Assembly (NCBI GenBank): GCA_015956445.1
Contig: WIUZ02000003.1
Coordinates: 62,001 to 126,000 of the forward strand
DNA length: 64,000 bases
Source: Thelephora terrestris
Taxonomy: Eukaryota > Basidiomycota > Agaricomycetes > Thelephorales > Thelephoraceae
Direction of reading: 5' to 3'
Both the position numbers and the translations under genes were made by a program. Numbering within the stretch: position 1 is the first letter of the stretch; every line of letters begins with the position of its first letter. A model generated the notes under the pieces. The model saw only the letters and a list, made by a program, of their open reading frames with translations, made no database searches and had not been told where the DNA came from. Shown piece after piece: positions 43,501-54,691 of this stretch.

Positions 43501-44661
43501 TAGGTTCTGGAGCAGGGTTCTGTTGGTGGGGAGGAACAAGCAAGACTGTTGGACAAATTGTGGAGATTATGCAAGGATTTCCAAGATGTCCCAGAATCTG
43601 TCAACATGCTGGACTGCAACAATGTATCTGAGACACTTCCCATGCATGTCGGTCAGACTGCAGTGGTGTTCAAAGGGATCTACCAGGGTCGTTCAGTGGC
43701 TGTCAAGCTTTTGCATGTCAGTAACCGCAATACAAGTTTCAGAGTCAGTTTCATTGTCCTGCTTGATCCTAGGGGTGAATTTTTCTGACCAGCGACCCAG
43801 GGCTTCTGCAAAGAGGCAGTGATTTGGAGACACCTTCATCATCCCAACATTGTTCCATTGATTGGTGTTGCAATCAGCCCAGGACAGTGTTTGTTGGTTT
43901 CTGACTGGGTGGACGATGGGACAATCGATCAATTCATCAAAATGAACCCAGATGTGAACCGCATTGACCTTGTGGGTTTCTATGTCATCTTGGTATTGCA
44001 GAATCTCACTCCACAGCTACCTAGCTTATTGATGTTGTGGAGGGTCTGATGTATATGCACAATCTTTCTATTGTGCATGGGGGCTTGTGCATGGTGGGTA
44101 ACTTCTCATTCAGGCCAACTCCCTGTGATATGACAGTATTCACAGGAAAAGATCCTCATAACTCAGAGTGGTCATGCTTGTCTTATAGGCTTTGGCAATG
44201 CTACAACTGCCGGATCCCTACAAGACTTAAGCTTTGAAGATGTGACTGGAGTCTCTGGCCTCTGTGGGCAAGGAAGTCAACTTTGGATGGCTGTCAGACA
44301 TTCAGAGTTGAAAGCAACTGGGCTAACTAAGGAGTTGGATGTCTGTGCCCTGGGACTGGTCATTTATGAGGTTCGTATGTTTATATACATATAGCTCTGG
44401 AAATAGCCCTAAAAAGCAGAACTGGGGCAGGTTTTGTGTGGGTTCACTCCTCCCCATGAGAGTCAGGAGTGTTTAAGATTTCTGAGGAAGAGAAGAGAAA
44501 AACCAGAGGATGCAGCTGGTCTTGGATTCACTGGTGGGCTGTGGGAGATCCTTGAACAGTGCTGGTTATTTGACCCAGAGAAGCGACCAACTCTTGGGGA
44601 AGTCCTTGCATGCATGAGGGAAATTGCACCAAGCTGGGATAGCAGACAGGCAATAGTTTAA
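40582..44661 (+). pseudogene. NACHT protein with C-terminal kinase domain, decayed
   Basis: The first exon (from 40,582) is a Lys-rich start and disordered region. Short exons follow, and then a NACHT module: the conserved CLKGTRITVLDEI lead-in, Walker A GLAGMGKST (about 41,923-41,950), Walker B VVVIDVLDECQ (42,209-42,241) and VTGRPEPRIRNAF. After the NACHT region an HGD-type kinase domain begins near 43,550: VGQTAVVFKG, VAVKLLHV, HLHHPNIVPLIG, IVHGGLC, GFGNATT and CWLFDPEKRPTLGEV. Defects: TGA at 42,016-42,018 where relatives have Arg (CGA), a frame change between NACHT and kinase at about 43,400-43,430, and TGA soon after the catalytic-loop exon. HGD reads HGG and DFG reads GFG. Fungal NACHT proteins act in non-self recognition and cell death. 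Confidence 0.75.
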
Positions 44662-44869
44662 TGTTTAACAGTAGCCTTGACCCTGTTTGTTGGGTTATTT
44701 TGGTTCAGGCTTTCATTGTTTATATCATGTTGTAAAACCACAGGGTGAATGGTGGCAACTGCTCCTCAACATGGTGATGGATGGTGTAGAACCTTGAGGG
44801 AGCATGATGCTGAATAATAGTTCACCTAATTGCACCCTTCTGAGTGGAGCTAAGTTCTCATAACATGTC

Positions 44870-46080
44870 TCCTTACTTCAATCATGCCAGCCTTCGCCAA
44901 GACTGCTAATCTTATTGTTTTTGGGCTGTACATCTTGGATAGTGTACCAATATCATTGTTCCCCATTAACGTCCCCATGATATTTGGCATCCCCTCTGTT
45001 TATACCTTGTGTCGAAAGCATTAACATTCCAATCACTGCAGTGGTGAAATGACTACACGGATACCACCTTGGTAGATCCAATGCAACTGGGTTGGGTATA
45101 CTGAGCCTAGTCAGGGAGTTGTTGCCTCAGGCTCTTTTGTAGGAATTGAGAGGAACATTGACTCACACTGTCGCACATGAGGAAGTGATGTTGGATATTT
45201 TAGTGAATTTGTGCCAGGGCAGAAGTTCCAGCTCAAGGTCACATGACTAAGTCACATGACCAACCACATGACCGGCCACTTAGCTACACCAACAAGCCAA
45301 GGACATCTGGCCCAGGACCAAGCACTGTCCCCACCAAACACACCATCTACCACCCCTCACTACCCCTACCACTCCCTAAACCATACCAACAATCATTACC
45401 CCCAACATTCCACCATCATTACCCCCAGAAGACCCTTCCCACAATCCCAAGGGACAGTCCCAGCAGGAGGGAAAGGCAAGGAGAAGGAACATGCCCAGCT
45501 TCTACCCAGGAAGCAGTTACCCAAAAAGATGACATCATCTTTGATGGGAATGACCAAGACCCAGAAGCCTTACCTAAAGGTAGCAAGATTATTCTTGATG
45601 GAACCTGTCAAGCCTTAGCTCTTATGGCATAGAAGCATGACCTCAGTCTGCACTTACCAAAGGGTTATGTAAAGGTCCAGCTTCCAGGACCAGAGTGACA
45701 TCAGTCACAAGATTACATCACCACCATTCAGTGAAGCTTACCTCACTTACTTCACCAGTACAGCCTCAATTCATATGCTGTAATTAGAGAGTGACAGGTA
45801 CCCAGGTATCCAGGAAAACAGCAGTGTGGGAACTAGGCAAACAGAGACAAATAAGTTAGATAGATACAGTATATAAAGAGCTCACTCACATCTCAAAGGG
45901 CAAGGAAGAGACCATCGCTCTCTACCCCAAACCACCATTTTCTCTTGAGGCCAGTCCCTCAGAGTCTGATCTCTACTTCTCTTAGGGCATTCCCCTTTGA
46001 GCCTTGCACCTTACAGCTGTGTGGTTGAGTATTTAGCTATACTCCAATCAATAGTGCCATTCTTTACCCCCAACCAGTCA
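44870..46080 (+). mobile_element. LTR-type remnant, probably Ty3/Gypsy-like
   Basis: An A/T-rich stretch with a TATATAAAG box near 45,872, pyrimidine-rich initiator sequence and a leader-like tail, preceded by a Pro/Thr-rich open frame at 45,243-45,632 that could be an element C-terminus. No polymerase motif remains. Borders are not resolved and no target duplication was seen. Old and incomplete. Confidence 0.35.
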
Positions 46081-46947
46081 GCAACTAGTCCATCAGCAAA
46101 ACCGTAGGCTCTTCAACGATTGTTGAAGACACGGAAGTGCAGAAAGCAACCAAAGCTTCACGCCCATTTCGAAGATCATCGAAGCTGAGCTCAACCTTAA
46201 AAAGACCACCAAAGTGCTCCAAAGTAGGCAGAAAGACACAATAAAGCCGGGTTTAGCGCCAGTCAATCTGTTATACGTATTTAATTTGCACCTGCGCTCT
46301 TCCAGATTGTAGGGGAAAATAAAATTTATTTCCCAACTAATTACCACAGCTAACCACAGAGTGCACTTATAATAGAGGGAAGAGAGTGGGCCTTGCATAA
46401 TTGAGGAGGAAGAGTGGTGCCTGTGGAAGTGGGGTGATGAGTTGAGAACAAGTGCCACATTGAACTGGGCGAGGCTGGGGAACAGAAAGTGGCTGGTGTG
46501 TGATGAAAGCACATAGAAGATAATGCATGTACCATTCAGATGAGTGCAGACAACAGAAACCTATGCTACAGAAATTGCCAGCAACGGGGCTCAACACAAT
46601 GCGTGATGACATTGACGAGGGCAGCGCTGGAAGCGGGACATCAAATAACTTTGAAAACAAGGTGCGAGACAAAGGTGGGACCAAATACCTTTCATGGAGA
46701 CACATCAGAGAGGAACATTGATGCACTGTGTCAGACGAGTGGAACAGCATTAAGACAGACAGACAAGCATGTGCGATGGCCACACATACGTGCAGTGGGG
46801 GATTCCGAAGTAACTTGACACCTGAAGGCCTGATAATGAGTGTTACCGGAGTGCGGTTCAGAGAGGAGAGGGTGAGGTGTGAGACGGAAAGGCGTGAGGA
46901 ATGAAGATGTGACCTACAGCACTTATTTTGTTCAAGTGCTGCCATGC
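46081..46947. other. No confident gene
   Basis: Open frames on both strands (for example 46,367-46,945 minus) show no family motif and overlap each other. Probably part of the flanking element remnants. Confidence 0.4.
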
Positions 46948-49817
46948 TGTCAGGGCCACTCTTCGCCCGTCAGACACCAGTGCTGTTGGTGAGTAACACT
47001 CCAACCAACAAGACTAAATGGGGCAATGGGGGAACGACTTCCCAATATCCACCCAGATAATACGTAGTCCAAACGCAATGGACGAGCGTTCTCCGGTAGG
47101 TTGTTCCGAGTCCACAACAGTAATACCGAGCCTCTATCAGGTTAACCCCTATCGTCTTCTGAGGGCGATAACAAGAGCCCAAGGATGGCGACTCAAACTG
47201 TTGACTTGATTCGAAGAGCAGTGCATAGCTCGATGTCGCGTCCGAGCTAACTTCAAACACCGGTTAAGAGTCAAGACTGAAGTGAGAGAGGAGAGCGAAC
47301 AGTTCAAAGAGTTACTCGACAAGCTCTTCAGTGGCCTGCAGCAAATACACCAATGCTACAAGGAGAAGAGGACTTCCCGAGATATCAAAGATGGGGAGTC
47401 CTCAGCTACTCTACCTAAGTATATATAGAAGAGTGACCGGGACAGAGATGATCCTATCTAATAATAACTCGGAGCAAAGAAGGGCCGAGAGTAAGCATGA
47501 AACATAAGCAGCCTGGAGTGTGAGAAACAGATAACAAGGAGTGACTAAGCGGTCAATAGAATAGAATAGGGGTCATGACGTCGTGTGGGAAAGGAATGAC
47601 AAAGAGCGAAAACACATGCGAGGGACAAACCAATGAGGAGACGACGTGTCAGCTCGTACAATTGGGGCAAGGAAAGGCCGAGTGGGGCAATAGAGTGACT
47701 GCAGAGGTGACGTCGTTGGGAGGGACCTAGACCGGGGTAGAGATGATGCGGTCCAATGGCAAATAGGGCGCGAGCCAGTCGAGGATTGGATAAAGGGCGA
47801 GCGCGAACCAGCTGTTAGACCCATCAACCCATCCTCATCATTACCCACCAACAACACCATCCACCATGCCCATGCTCAACGAACGTGTCTTCTGAAGTGG
47901 TGGCAGTACGTCTACAATTATGCCGATGGACATTCGCAACCCGTCGTACAAGAGATACTTTCTCCCATCGGATACCGCGGTGTATCCAAGCTACCATCAG
48001 GTCGCATTGTCACGTGTTGTCGATGTTGACGATTACTGACAGCGCTTTAGATTGCAGAGGTTGCCGCCTGAGTGGATGTCCATGACCTAGAAGGGACCAT
48101 CCCGGAGCCGCCTCGATACCTCACCATGGACGATGAACTGTGGTTCCACGGTTTGATCGATGACCAACTACAGGGGGCGACATTCGGGGTGAACCTCAAC
48201 ATCGAGATGCGTACACCGGAAGAGACTCCGGTCGCGGCGTCCTTGTGGCGTCTTCTTCAGCTGGGGATCTACGACCTTGCCGATAACGAGGGGAAGTGGC
48301 CTGGGAGCACTAGGTCTCAACACTTCACAGCGTCCGTGGCCCACCGTCTCTGGTTCCTATTGAGAGCGGAACAGAAAGCGGTGAGTCAATCCGTGCATAT
48401 CCTGTTTAAGGGATAACACTGATAGACTTCTAGAACAGACACTTGAAGCGCGAAGTGAAAGAGACCAAGGCTGAGTTTCGTCGCTTGGTTCAGGAACAAG
48501 CTGATCACAACTGCTTGTTCCATTTGATCACTGATATGTTGAGGACGACTTTTGAGAGCGAGATGCTCCAGATGCGTGAGGAACATAATCGGTTGGTGGC
48601 TTCCATCAAGGACAAGGACAATGACATCGCCCGGGATTTCCGAGAAGCCGATCGAAGGCTGAACTGTCACAGGAGGGAGATCAACGAGTTACACACCAAG
48701 GTTGGCGCTGATCATATGTCTAGATTTGATAGAGATTGACCAGGCCTTTCAGGTCAACTCGTTGGACGATGCCTTGCCGATGTTGGGGGCCCACGTGGAT
48801 TCCATGAGCAATCGTTTGTGCCATTGTCGCTCCCGATCGTCTGCTGCGGTGCACGAAGAGTCGGAGGACAAGTTGATTCCCGACAGGATGGCGTCACCAG
48901 CATCGGAGGGGTCGTACCATACGCCCATGCGTGTCGCCGAGGAGATCGAAGAGGTGGTCCGTGAGACGTCCAAGGAGACTGCCGTCAATCCCACGAGTAG
49001 TTCTCCAGAGTTGGAGTACGAGGAGGAGAACCAGGTGGCTATCCCCGTCCCGCCTCCGTCTATTTCTCCAGTGCGTGGGCAACGCGCTTCTCATGCTCAT
49101 CGTTGGGGTCCTTATACCAGTCGTCGTTGTCCAGTGCGTGGGATGCAGACCAGCAATCCGAACGTCATCTTCGGAAGTGACTTCCACGGACTTGCCGTCA
49201 TATCAGGATGCGACACTGCTCCAGTGTCGTCTTGATCACGGGGAACTGGTTCCAGTGGAGTCCGTCAACGTGAACGACTTAACTGCCCTTACGCTCTCGT
49301 CGGTCCGGCGTGCCGAGGTCACCTTGACATTGGTGACCAGCCTGAGCGACAGGATGGCGGAGTGGTCAGCGGAGCGGAGTCGGATTCAGGCTCAGACCTC
49401 TCTCGATTTAGCAAGAGAGCGCCTTCGCGCCGAACTTCATCTGGCCATCGCCCATCGTCTGGAAGCGGATTGGGTCGTCGCGATGGTCGACGAGGGAATC
49501 GCCGAGAGTGCCTTGGAGGAGGTGGAGGGAACTGCTTCTGTTGATGAAGCATACTGGGGAGCTTTCCAAGGATGAGTCCATACGCATAGTAGCCTATTTT
49601 TAGCGTCGTGCAGATTCAACTCCGGCGGCTAGTCGTCTTGTGTCCTTCGTGTTGGGTCGCTTGTAATACCATTGTCTTGTGTTTGTCTTTCCTATGACGT
49701 GTGATTCGTGATAAGGGAACAGATAGGGTAAGCAGAAAGGGGTATGGGTAAGGAGAGTGGGCGAAAGTTGGGTGTGAAAAAGGTTTGAAAAGGGGGTTGA
49801 AAATTCAGCACGCTGAC
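46948..49817 (+). mobile_element. LTR-like element C, relative of element A
   Basis: Begins TGTCAGGGCC and ends CAGCACGCTGACA, the same termini as element A, with a length of 2,870 bp. It has a TATATATAG box near 47,421. The flanks (CATGC and CCACT) do not match. Here the element is followed by a leader-like segment also found behind the remnant at 14,090-15,430, so it may be the left LTR of a once longer element rather than a solo copy. The coding region is at about 48,126-49,575. Confidence 0.65.
48126..49575 (+). other. Coiled-coil coding region of LTR-like element C
   Basis: Open segments matching those of element A: MDDELWFHGLIDD at 48,126, a charged coiled-coil segment at 48,443-48,728, and an acidic, Pro-rich segment with LEYEEENQVAIP. 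A final conserved segment ends at 49,575. The segments are separated by short gaps with GT and AG signals. The MITE found in element A is absent here. No enzymatic motif. Confidence 0.5.
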
Positions 49818-50290
49818 ACCACTGAGGAGGTTTAGGTCCTCAGTGAACTCAGCAGGTCAGCAGCTGGAAAGGCTGAAACCCCACTGCCCCTGTGGAACCT
49901 CAGCCAAGTTTGTGTTGACCAAACTCGGCAACGGGTCAGCCTTGCTTAGTAATCAAAACCTTGATTACCTAAGTGAACCAGGTGGCAGATAGGTCCATTA
50001 GAGCCTACCTAGACCCATCAAAGCATGTCAATGCAAGGTTTGGGCAATGGGACGTTGGAACTCCCTGAGGTGGTTCTCACAATTCGTGTGCATCTATCAT
50101 CGGCTTGGCTTCTACGTTGACATGCCACCGGTATTTCCCTTGGGCGAACAATTCCAGCACAAGTGCTTTAGGTCTTACTTCTTGAGATAGTCTCGGATAG
50201 TCTCAATTAATATCCCAACAGGTCTTGGGTACCGTATGAGTTCACAGCAATCAAGAAGAAGACTAGATCTACGCTCCAACAATCTAATCT
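49818..50290 (+). mobile_element. Leader-like segment after LTR-like element C
   Basis: No coding signal. The part at 49,826-49,950 aligns with 15,250-15,350 (shared GAACTCA, AGG, GGAAAG and CCCTGTGGA words in order). Probably internal leader DNA of an LTR element, truncated before the MRD1 3' end. Confidence 0.4.
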
Positions 50291-50345
50291 GAGTCTTGAA
50301 TCGACGCTTCAGGATGGGGGGAAACAGAACCGGGAACCAATTATT

Positions 50346-53208
50346 TTACTGGTCATCTTCCCCAAAACCCTCATCACCGTCCCGCTCGCCTCCGCCAATG
50401 ATAAGTTTCCTCTTCTTTCCAGGAACCTCCGCGCCACCTCCGAGCCCAATGCCCGCCTTCCTCCTCAACTCATCCACATCGTGCTCATTCTCCTCAGCCC
50501 ACTGCAACACCAAATGTCTGCCCAACAAATGAGTGTGCTGCAGCGAATCGAACGCGTTCTTTGCTTCGTGCTTCGAAGCAAACTCGAGAAAGGCAAACCC
50601 TCGTGAGCGGTGGTCGAATTTCTTGGGAAGCCGTACGGATCTCAATTGTCCGTGAGCGCTGTGGGTGATCTTTGGTAAGGGCAAGCCAGGAGAAGGGATA
50701 AAGCGACGAATCACGTACCCGAAGAGTTCCCTAATGTCCTTCTTGCTGGCCTCGAACGGCACGTTCTTCACGATCATCTTCGTCGAACTCTTCCCACCAG
50801 GTTTGTCCTTGCCTTCGGTAGGTTCCTCTACGCCCCTCCCAGCCAACCGAACGCTCAACGAGTGCCCATCGAGAACGTATCCTTGCATCGATTTCAAAGC
50901 CCGCTCCGCTCCTTCGGCATCCTTAAACCCAACGAACCCGTAACCCATGCTGAGCTTTCCACTGGGATTTCTCGGGTCGGGTTTCATCTGAACTCGGGCG
51001 AAGGCGAAGGAAGGCAGGCTACGGAACGCGCGATCGAGTCCATCAGGGGTCGTAGAGAATGCAAGATTCTTAACAAAAAGTGTCGTTCCACCGGTTATCG
51101 TCGCCTGGGGATCGGCTTCCGCATCCTTCTCGTCCGGAATGGTGATAGGCTTGGCTCCATTCGAAAGAACGGTCGTAGGTGCATCTTCGGAGACCGCAGA
51201 AGCAGGCTCCTTGAACATGCCGATCGGGCCCTTCTCCAAATATACGATGGTGTTGCCCAACCGCCGGTACGCCACAGCCTTGAATGCCCCTGCAGCATCA
51301 TCCGAGTGAACGAACTCTACCACAGCGATAGTCCCCGCTGGAGGTATCAGAACCCGGCTCAGTTCCCCATGGACCTCGAACATCTCGCGGATGGTCTCAG
51401 CGGAGGTCCCGTATGGAATGTTCTTGACGAGGATGACAGTATCAGAACGGCGAACGCGGCCTGAGCCAGTGAGATCGGAGAAGGAATCGAGGAGTACGCC
51501 ATGAGATTCGAGGTATGCTTTAGTTTCGTTGATTACGTGGGTTTCGGCCAGTGCCAGTTTGACCGCAGCGTTTTCAGAATCAGGGTTCAAGATGTCGGAT
51601 TTCGATATCTTCATCCGATCGGCCACTGACGAGACCACGGCGTCGCTCTGGTGGTAATTTCGTCAGAAATCCGCAATCGTAGAGTGTCGAATGAGGCAAG
51701 GGACCCCAACTTACGTTCATGTACAACATACCCCAATTGAACTCCTTCCCGGCACCTGCTTTCCTTTTCGCGTCTTTGTCCCCCTTGACGGTCTTCTTCA
51801 TTTCTACATCCTCAGCCTTGGTGCCACCCTTCCGGTCGACTGCTCCAAGAATGTGTAAAAGTCGCCCTTGAAAAGATTTTTTGTCCAGAGATTCGTACGC
51901 GGCAAGGGCTGATGCCGGAGAGGCGAAGGTAATGTACGCTACACCTTTGGGTTCTTTGGTAATCCTGTCGGTGGGTATATGTACCTAGATGCGCGAGCAG
52001 AGTGTGTTAGCTGCAGTTTGGATGACGTGAACAAACAAGGAGATTCAGAAAGAGATTCTAGCAATATGTATCCCGAGGTTCTCAGCTTTCCCCCGTGGGG
52101 AGTCTGATGTCCCTATCGGAGACTCTCATCGCGTAGATAGAATTAAGAGCGCAATCTCACCTAGCAGAGGAGCGAGTGAATCAGTCAGCATAGGAAGGGG
52201 ATGTGGACTCAAGCCCCAGAGGGAACCAAATCGCACCTGTGAAATTTCTCCAAAAGGTTTGAATAACTCCGTCAGATCCTGGACAGTGCAAGAGTAAGCG
52301 AGGTTCCGGACGAAGAGTCGAGCGGTTTGGATGATGGTGTCCCGTGCTGGATCGCTCGACGAGGCTTCGGGCTTATAAAACTTGTGTTAGCTGGCGACGA
52401 GTAGACCTGAATCACTTCACGGGGACATACGTGGTGAGTCTCGATCTTGTTCTTGGTTGGTGGGTCCGAAAGGTGGGTGTCGGTGTCAGGCTCTTCGGCG
52501 GTGGAGTTGGCCATTCGTTGCCTCATCCAATCCAGATCCGAGAGAGCCTGTTGCGAAGACGCAGAATTCGCATCTATCTGGTCGTCCTTAACACCGACTC
52601 TCTTCCCAGTTGTCTGAGGTCGGAGTTGCTCCTCGTTCGCCCAGGAGGGACCCTTCACCGTCCGCGGCTGCATAACCTTCTGATATTCCTCAAAGTCCTT
52701 GTCGGTCTGAACAGGTTTGCTATCAGCCCCATCATTGGGTTTTGACTTTTTGGCCTTTTCGATGTTGGAGGGAGAGAGTTTGGAGATGTCCGTGGTCGAA
52801 GGATCGGCTTCGAGCTTTCGACGTTTCATTGGTCGCTCTTCCTTATCCCTAATCCCCTAACCACGATGAGCTCGCGAGCGAAAACCAACGAGGACGCGGG
52901 TGTGATGTGTAGAAACGCAAGGAACTCACGTCAACGACCTCGACGCTTATCCGCATGGAGTCGATAAAACTTTTATCGAACCACTGCATCGCTTCCTCTG
53001 CCTCCTTCTCAGTTCTGAGGCCTACGAAACCAAACCTTCGGGAGGTTCCATCTGGCTTGTAAGCGATTTTTGCGTCGGTGAGAGTAAAGGTCTTAAAAGA
53101 TGAGGAAGAAGTCGATGGGGTGTTTTTCGCAGCCTTGCCGGAGAAATGTTTCCGTAGGGCATCTGGAGTCAAATACGGGGGCAGGTTCTTGATTATGAGA
53201 CGAGACAT
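50346..53208 (-). CDS. MRD1: Multiple RNA-binding domain protein 1 (MRD1/RBM19 family)
   Basis: Six exons keep phase: complement(50346..50658, 50719..51647, 51715..51984, 52237..52371, 52431..52841, 52930..53208), 778 residues. It has five RRMs in the MRD1 order: residues about 1-90 (LIIKNLPPYL), 247-325 (LFVRNLAYS), 436-505 (VILVKNIPYG), 555-640 (LFVKNLAFS) and 656-735 (MIVKNVPFE). A Lys-rich linker follows RRM1. Yeast MRD1 is about 890 residues, so this copy is slightly short but complete. MRD1 binds the 35S pre-rRNA and U3 snoRNA in the nucleolus and is needed for early 18S rRNA cleavages. One intron (51,985-52,236) is about 252 nt, far longer than the others. It shares a 149-bp promoter with PAC10. 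Confidence 0.93.
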
Positions 53209-53357
53209 GGCTGCCCTCGTCGCATGAGGTCGAGGAGGGAGAAAAAAACGAAGGAAAAAAGTGTGAGAAAAATTCGCGGAAGGGGAGGCTGACGGGCGCT
53301 TGCAAGTGATTTCATCTCCGTAGATCCAAAACACTCACGCGCCAAGTCACACCTACA
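53209..53357. promoter_or_regulatory. Divergent MRD1/PAC10 promoter
   Basis: 149 bp between the two ATGs. An A/G-rich tract is on the MRD1 side, and there is no clear TATA box. The compact head-to-head arrangement suggests shared control. Confidence 0.6.
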
Positions 53358-54301
53358 ATGGCCTCAACGGAAGAATCACAGGATAACAATCCAAGAGGAA
53401 TCCCGAAGGCTCCGTTCATTGTGAGTTTCCTACGGCGAAAGGATGGCTGAAAGCGACGCTCATCTCCCTTTCCAATCTCGTTCGTCCTCCTCCATCTATT
53501 GACAAACAGTCGGACGTCGAAAAATACATCGGTGGACCGGATGGTGACGTCGAGAGCGCGATGAAGAAAATTCAAGATGCCCTTGCGTACGTTCCGTCTT
53601 TTTCCAACCAATCTCGTCCTCTGACCTGCCGTTCTACCTTCGTAGAAAGTACAGGTACATGGACGGAAACCTTGCACAAAGACGGAGAGGTCTCGAGGAA
53701 AAGATTCCGGATATTCGGAAGACCCTAAGCATGGTCGAATTCCTGAACGAGAGGCGAGTAAGTGAGTTTGTTTACCCCGTTGGCCCAATTTTCGTCTTTG
53801 CTTATCGCTTGCTTATCTGACATCTATCCGCGATTCGCTCGGTCCTAATCGTAGGAAGGCAAACAGAAGTCCGATGACCTAGAAGAAAATTTGGATGACC
53901 TTGACCTTGAAGACGAGACGGCCGATAAAAAGCCACTCGTAACAACGTTCGAGCTGAATGAGACCTTGTATGCCGAGGCAGAACTAGAAGATACAGACGT
54001 CGTTTACCTGTGGTTAGGGGTACGTTCTCCCCATTGCCTCTCGTTTCGCACCCTCAATTTTACCATTGCGATTCTACTACAGGCCAACGTGATGCTATCC
54101 TACAATATTACAGAAGCCATGGAGCTCCTCGCCACAAAACTGAAGAACGCAGAGGCATCGTTACAAAGCCTTCAGGAGGATCTCGAGTTCTTGCGTGAGC
54201 AGATTACCGTGATGGAGGTAAACACGGCGAGGTTGTACAATTGGGATGTAGTCCGTCGGAGGGAACGGAGAGCAAAGGAAGCCTCTGCATCTACCGGGTA
54301 A
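53358..54301 (+). CDS. PAC10: Prefoldin subunit 3
   Basis: Five exons in phase: join(53358..53420, 53510..53586, 53646..53757, 53855..54019, 54083..54301), 211 residues, close to yeast Pac10 (199) and human VBP1 (197). Diagnostic stretches: GIPKAPFI, KYRYMDGNLAQRRRGLEEKIPDI, the hairpin strand VYLWLGANVML, YNITEAMELL and the C-terminal EDLEFLREQITVMEVNTARLYNWDV. Two terminal coiled-coil helices flank the beta hairpins, as in alpha-class prefoldin subunits. The heterohexamer delivers nascent actin and tubulin to the CCT chaperonin in the cytosol. Between the first coiled coil and the hairpin is an acidic insert (EENLDDLDLEDE). It is an intact host gene. Confidence 0.95.
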
Positions 54302-54691
54302 CACCCTTCGAGAATCTGCTTGCTTCCGCCACTCAGTTGCAATCATGATTTGCTTGGTAGACAGTTAGCGGTGGATACAAGGTTATTGGTGGTGTTTTTC
54401 AAGATAATAATACCACTGAGAAGAGATTAAATACTTGACTATCAATTCAGGGCCTCCCCAGGCATTCGTTTGCTTCAACAGCAACGTTCACTGGTGACGC
54501 GGGGTTGCCCTCCACAACTTCGGTGTTGCGATTGTCTTCCACTAGTTGCTTAGGTGCTCTGCCGTTCCGCACGCGACCACAGTCCTCAGAGCAGTGGACG
54601 CAGCCCGAAAAGCTACGGATGTAAAGAGTGAGCAACAGCTTTGTGAAGATGATACAAATATTACCCTTTCCAAGCCGTCTCAAGAGACTTG

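Noticed and set aside
46367-46945. A 192-residue minus-strand frame
   Set aside because: Cys/Leu-rich without motif, competing with several overlapping frames, and in a region that looks like element remnants.
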